Assembly: GCA_964631745.1 (NCBI GenBank)
Contig: CAZVWV010000145.1
Location: 1 to 8,900 of the forward strand
DNA from: CAZVWV01 sp964631745
GTDB taxonomy: Bacteria; Bdellovibrionota_C; UBA2361; JBGSMV01
DNA: 8,900 nt
Direction of reading: 5' to 3'
Both the position numbers and the translations under genes were made by a program. The notes beneath the pieces are model-generated. The model was given only the letters and a program-made list of their open reading frames with translations, made no database searches and had not been told where the DNA came from. Below, in pieces: positions 6,511-8,900 of this stretch (positions are counted from its first letter, which is position 1; every line of letters starts with the position of its first letter).

Positions 6511-6573
6511 GGCTCTGAATTATCCTGACTTTCTGGGGCGAATAGTCGGGAGAAGTTCAGAGCCTCTTTTTTT
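6511..6573 (+). terminator. Rho-independent terminator of the flagellin 1 transcript
   Basis: GGCTCTGAA (6511-6519) pairs with TTCAGAGCC (6556-6564), followed by TCTTTTTTT (6565-6573). Inside the stem CCTGACT can pair with AGTCGGG, making a long rod. The right arm, T-run and the sequence just upstream (CCTCGCTACTTCTT, 6496-6509) resemble the 3' end of flagellin 2, so the two terminators appear to share ancestry. Confidence 0.88.
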
Positions 6574-6596
6574 CTTCGATTCCCCATTCATTCTGA

Positions 6597-6741
6597 GCGC
6601 CGACGACTCGTCGGCCGGTGCCACGAAGTTGCACTAAATCTTAGGCCGACAGGCAGCAATAAGTTCGAACGGGAGGTGGCTGCGCCCTAACAAGGAGTGC
6701 TTTTATCACCACCGGCCGACGAGTCGGCCGGTGCTCCATAA
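6597..6741. repeat. Complete copy of a palindrome-ended intergenic repeat (MITE/BIME-like)
   Basis: The two ends are related in inverted orientation. CGACTCGTCGGCCGGTG at 6604-6620 recurs as its exact reverse complement at 6710-6726, a 17-bp perfect inverted repeat. The left end itself is a palindrome of 8+1+8 (6599-6615). The right end is a palindrome of 10+4+10 (6710-6733) followed by GCTCCATAA. Inside are GTGCCACGAAGTTGCAC (6618-6634, a small hairpin) and GGTGGCTGCGCCCTAAC (6675-6691). Related partial copies occur at 8738-8814 and 8846-8900. No open reading frame is present. It is a non-autonomous repeat whose mobilising enzyme, if any, is not in this window. Confidence 0.75.
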
Positions 6742-6774
6742 GATTCCTGCTCCGCGCAGGGCAGTTAGCTTTAC

Positions 6775-7113
6775 TTAATAATCTCCAGTCTTCTGTCTTT
6801 TAATCTCTTCAATTTCTCTTCGTTGACGACGCAGCTCTTCGTTCTGTCTCTGAATTCTTTCGTCTTGGTCGCGGCGCGCAGCGTCTTGATTATCAGATTC
6901 GTTTCCGATCAGACCGCCACTAATTGCACCAGCGGCGCCGCCAATTGCAATACCCGCACCGGTATGTCCGGTTGCATGTCCGATAATTGCTCCAAGTCCG
7001 GATCCCAAAGCGCCCCCAGCAAGCGCGCCTTTTTCACGACCGGACAATGGTTGACTGCAAGCAAACGACCCCAACGCAATCGCTAGAACCAAAATAAGCT
7101 TAACATTTCGCAT
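6775..7113 (-). CDS. Small glycine-zipper lipoprotein with C-terminal coiled coil
   Basis: The 112-residue product begins with a signal peptide MRNVKLILVLAIALGSFACS. Cys19 is the likely lipidated residue, although the lipobox SFAC is not ideal because position -3 is Ser rather than Leu. Residues about 28-70 form a glycine-zipper segment (GGALGSGLGAIIG, then GAGIAIGGAAGAISGGLIG) like those in 17-kDa-antigen/YMGG outer-membrane lipoproteins. Residues about 75-107 are highly charged and heptad-like (ERIQRQNEELRRQRREIEEI), suggesting a coiled coil. The start at 7113 is chosen because AGGAG lies 10 bp upstream and the signal peptide begins there; a longer frame to 7218 adds 35 residues that do not resemble a leader. 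Specific role is unknown; an envelope-associated function is expected. It sits on the opposite strand between two flagellin genes. Confidence 0.82.
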   Translation of the reverse strand: MRNVKLILVLAIALGSFACSQPLSGREKGALAGGALGSGLGAIIGHATGHTGAGIAIGGAAGAISGGLIGNESDNQDAARRDQDERIQRQNEELRRQRREIEEIKRQKTGDY

Positions 7114-7571
7114 AGATAAATTACTCCTGATAAATTTCTGCCCCTTATACCCTCTCCTTACGGAAACCAACAAAAGGGCCGGTCCCCAAATGTTATACAA
7201 AAGCCCCCTTCTCCGCAAAGCCCTATTCCATTCCTAACTTATTGAATAATCCCACAAATAAAATCAAACGAAATTCCCTCTCAAGCTTTTAGCACTACTG
7301 GACGTATACCAAGTTTAGAAGATAGCAGAGGGTTTTCAAGCGTGTCATGTCAAAGAAAGTAATACTTTCCTAGCATCTCCGCTGCAAAATCCGCAAATAA
7401 GACGTTGCTTTCGCAAAGGACGGGTTTGCCCCACAAACAACCGACTTGGCGTTTGCAACTTTAGTAAACAGGTCTGGCTTTAGACGCAAACCTAGACGTC
7501 GAAAGGCGATTGTGATCTCTGTCATGGATTGACGGAAGTCCCGGACTTGTATTTTCACGGAGGAAAAGAAA
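7114..7571. other. 458-bp divergent intergenic region between the lipoprotein and flagellin 2 genes
   Basis: No gene is supported here. Toward the lipoprotein gene (minus strand) there are two possible -10 elements. TATAAC lies at 7197-7192 with a weak TTTGCG 16 bp upstream, and TATAAG lies at 7149-7144. Toward flagellin 2 there is a 6+3+6 palindrome GAAAGTAATACTTTC (7355-7369), a cluster of GCAAA and TTTGC words (7384-7492) that allows alternative pairings of GCAAACC at 7486-7492, and a GGA-rich leader. No clear sigma-28 promoter is present. CAAAGAAA at 7351-7358 resembles the TAAAGAAA upstream of flagellin 1 but lacks the GCCG core at the expected distance. Confidence 0.5.
7526..7563 (+). 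promoter_or_regulatory. GGA-rich flagellin 2 leader with SD
   Basis: Four GGA motifs occur at 7526, 7534, 7543 and 7559, the last within the SD GGAGG (7559-7563), which lies 8 nt before the ATG. AAGTCC (7536-7541) and GGACTT (7543-7548) form a 6+1+6 inverted repeat. The SD fixes the start at MAITLGSN. Multiple GGA motifs near an SD are typical of CsrA targets; that control is inferred. Confidence 0.5.
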
Positions 7572-8432
7572 ATGGCAATCACACTAGGAAGTAACGTAGC
7601 CTCCCTAAAGGCACAACGATCTTTGGGACAATCATCGGATGCACTTGCAAAAGTCTTCGAGCGATTAAGTTCCGGTCAACGTATCAATACAGCTAGCGAC
7701 GACGCCGCAGGACTTGCGATTGCCGACTCGTTAAGAGCTGATCAGAGAGTGGCAAGTGTTGCGATAAGAAACGCAAACGATGGTATTTCAACCATTGCTA
7801 TCGCTGATGCGGCCTTAGCGGAAATCGGTAACACCTTGTCTCGTCTCGCAGAGCTATCAGAACAATCCGCAAACGGAGTGTTTTCAGTCGCTCAACGTTC
7901 AGCTCTAACCAACGAGTTCGTGGCGTTGTCGTCTGAAATTGAACGTATCGCAGTTACTACCGAGTTCAACGGCGTCCGATTGCTATCTGGTAACAGCACC
8001 TTGGTGCTACAGGTAGGTTTCGATTCCGCCTCGACCTCTCAGATTTCCTACACAGGCGTGCAGGGAACTCTGGCAGCGCTCGGATTGGCTGGAACCAACT
8101 CCTCGCTTCTCGTTTACTCAATCAACGGCAACACGATATCAGAGGGTCAATCCGCTGCTCGTGCCGCTCTAGATGCGGTGAACTTGGCGATTGAGTCTTT
8201 GGCTTCGACCCGAGGTAAACTGGGAGCGGCTGAGTCACGACTAAAAGTTGCGATTAATAACCTATCGGTTGCTCGCGAAAACTTCGCTGCTGCCGAAAGC
8301 CGTATCCGCGACGTAGACGTGGCGACAGAGGCTGCAGAGTTAACCAGACTTGGTATCTTGCAACAAGCCGGTACTGCGGTTTTGAGTCAGGCTAACCAGC
8401 AACCATCGTTAGCGCTATCGCTCTTGAGATAA
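7572..8432 (+). CDS. Flagellin 2 (compact paralogue of flagellin 1)
   Basis: This 286-residue flagellin has the same architecture and no length change relative to flagellin 1. Hand alignment gives about 38 substitutions (roughly 87% identity). They cluster in residues 2-28 and in scattered Ser/Ala/Thr exchanges; most of 29-270 is nearly identical, including the SVAQRSALTNEFVALSSEIE block. Silent sites have diverged widely, so the duplication is not recent and the protein is under strong constraint. The most variable part is the extreme N-terminus (AITLGSNVASLKAQRSLGQS), which in flagellins contributes to export and to the inner filament core. The gene has its own leader, SD and terminator, so the two copies can be regulated separately. 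No capping, chaperone or anti-sigma gene is nearby. Confidence 0.96.
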   Translation: MAITLGSNVASLKAQRSLGQSSDALAKVFERLSSGQRINTASDDAAGLAIADSLRADQRVASVAIRNANDGISTIAIADAALAEIGNTLSRLAELSEQSANGVFSVAQRSALTNEFVALSSEIERIAVTTEFNGVRLLSGNSTLVLQVGFDSASTSQISYTGVQGTLAALGLAGTNSSLLVYSINGNTISEGQSAARAALDAVNLAIESLASTRGKLGAAESRLKVAINNLSVARENFAAAESRIRDVDVATEAAELTRLGILQQAGTAVLSQANQQPSLALSLLR

Positions 8433-8439
8433 GCTAACA

Positions 8440-8640
8440 CGGTTTACTAACCGGGTAAGCACTTGACGGTCTGCTTGTCGAACTGCAAGCAGTGGAATAA
8501 GCGGGCCGTCTTGGGCACACCTTAAAGATATTTTACTGAAAAGAAAAGTAGGTGAGCATAGAAAAGAACTCTTCGGTGCAAACTGAAGACTCTATAGAGA
8601 AGACCTAATTCACCGATTCAAGGTGCTAAATTTAGTGCCT
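8440..8640 (+). ncRNA. Highly structured 3' UTR of flagellin 2 (possible 3'-derived RNA)
   Basis: Several short stems follow each other between the stop and the terminator. CGGTT/AACCG lies at 8440-8453. CTGCTTG/CAAGCAG (8471-8492) is enclosed by GACGG (8465-8469) and CCGTC (8506-8510). CTTCGGT/ACTGAAG (8571-8588) closes a GCAA tetraloop of the GNRA type. CTCTATAGAG (8590-8599) is a palindrome. A 20-bp imperfect palindrome lies at 8621-8640. No open reading frame explains the region. It could be a structured UTR or the source of a small RNA; no known RNA family was recognised. Confidence 0.4.
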
Positions 8641-8654
8641 CGCTACTTTCTTCG

Positions 8655-8696
8655 CCGGTTCTGATAGGCTAACACCTTTTCAGAGCCGGTTTTTTT
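8655..8696 (+). terminator. Rho-independent terminator of the flagellin 2 transcript
   Basis: CCGGTTCTGA (8655-8664) pairs with TCAGAGCCGG (8680-8689) over 10 bp with one G-U pair, followed by seven T residues (8690-8696). The upstream CCTCGCTACTTTCTT (8638-8652) and right arm TTCAGAGCC match the flagellin 1 terminator region. Confidence 0.9.
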
Positions 8697-8713
8697 ATCT
8701 GCTCATAAACCCA

Positions 8714-8728
8714 GGGTAGAGGGTAGAG
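8714..8728. repeat. Short 7-bp tandem duplication
   Basis: GGGTAGA occurs twice in tandem (8714-8727). It lies just before the partial repeat copy and has no evident function. Confidence 0.6.
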
Positions 8729-8737
8729 TGCCAGGTG

Positions 8738-8814
8738 CGAACAGGGGGTGGCTTCGCCCTCAACTGTAGTGCCACTATAACCATCGGCGGACGAGTCGTC
8801 CGCGCTCCATAATA
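8738..8814. repeat. Partial copy of the intergenic repeat (right-hand half)
   Basis: This copy matches the right half of the complete one at 6666-6741. It has CGAAC, then GGGGGTGGCTTCGCCCT with a GGC-TTC-GCC mini-hairpin, then TAGTGCCACTA, then an 8+1+8 palindrome GCGGACGA-G-TCGTCCGC (8787-8803) followed by GCTCCATAATA. The left half with the GTGCCACGAAGTTGCAC block is missing; the sequence to the left is the flagellin 2 terminator region. The spacing from CGAAC to GCTCC is 66 bp here and 67 bp in the complete copy. Confidence 0.7.
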
Positions 8815-8845
8815 GGTAAAGTGCTAGTACGGCTTGGGGCTAGAG

Positions 8846-8900
8846 TATTATGGAGCGCAGGCGATTCGCCTGCCGGTGCCACGAAGTTGCACTAAATCTT
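8846..8900. repeat. Left-hand end of a third repeat copy, cut by the window edge
   Basis: TATTATGGAGCGC (8846-8858) leads into an 8+1+8 palindrome GCAGGCGA-T-TCGCCTGC (8857-8873). The following 27 bases (8874-8900) are identical to 6616-6642 in the complete copy. The element is expected to continue beyond the window. Its first 13 bases are the exact reverse complement of 8802-8814. Confidence 0.75.

Noticed and set aside
6597..6741. CRISPR array or insertion sequence
   Set aside because: There are no regularly spaced direct repeats with unique spacers and no transposase frame; the unit is an inverted-end, non-coding repeat.
7114..7218. N-terminal extension of the lipoprotein to 7218
   Set aside because: The extra 35 residues lack leader character, while the ATG at 7113 has AGGAG upstream and begins a signal peptide.
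7450..7492. Sigma-54 promoter before flagellin 2
   Set aside because: TGGCGTTTGCA and TGGCTTTAGACGC lack the required GG-N10-GC spacing.
7370..7582. 70-residue minus-strand open frame before flagellin 2
   Set aside because: It overlaps the flagellin 2 leader and start codon, has no recognisable domain, and is explained by a chance open frame in regulatory DNA.

Overview
The window reads as chromosomal sequence from a flagellated, diderm (Gram-negative-type) bacterium. The evidence is two flagellins, an apolipoprotein N-acyltransferase (Lnt), which modifies lipoproteins on their way to an outer membrane, a small lipoprotein and an FtsB/DivIC-type divisome protein. The phylum cannot be fixed from sequence inspection alone and I do not name one. 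No rRNA, tRNA, CRISPR array or transposase gene was found.

Layout. Bases 2-133 hold the last codons of an unrecognised plus-strand gene. It converges on a small CopG/BrnA-type antitoxin gene (399-130, minus), and the two stop codons share the same CTAG. A minus-strand series 2322 to 130 reads ftsB-like, then DUF721/DciA-like (overlapping GTGA), then a family-2 glycosyltransferase with a TPR-like tail, then the antitoxin. Divergently, on the plus strand, enolase (2430-3719) is followed after 3 bp by lnt (3723-5240). The right half holds two paralogous 286-residue flagellin genes in the same direction (5510-6370 and 7572-8432), about 87% identical by hand alignment. Between them lies a minus-strand gene for a glycine-zipper lipoprotein (7113-6775).

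Non-coding content is the more unusual part. Each flagellin gene has a long leader rich in GGA motifs, a strong SD, and a long structured 3' region ending in a U-tract terminator. The two 3' ends are recognisably homologous. Flagellin 1 has a plausible sigma-28-type promoter. Intergenic DNA after both flagellin genes carries a short repeat family, about 145 bp when complete. It is built from near-perfect palindromes whose arms differ between copies in a compensatory way. One complete copy lies at 6597-6741, one partial copy at 8738-8814, and one is cut by the window edge at 8846-8900.

The genes cover glycolysis (enolase), cell division and replication (FtsB, DciA), lipoprotein maturation (Lnt, which could act on the lipoprotein encoded nearby) and motility (flagellins). 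The glycosyltransferase could act on envelope polysaccharide or on flagellin; proximity alone does not decide.
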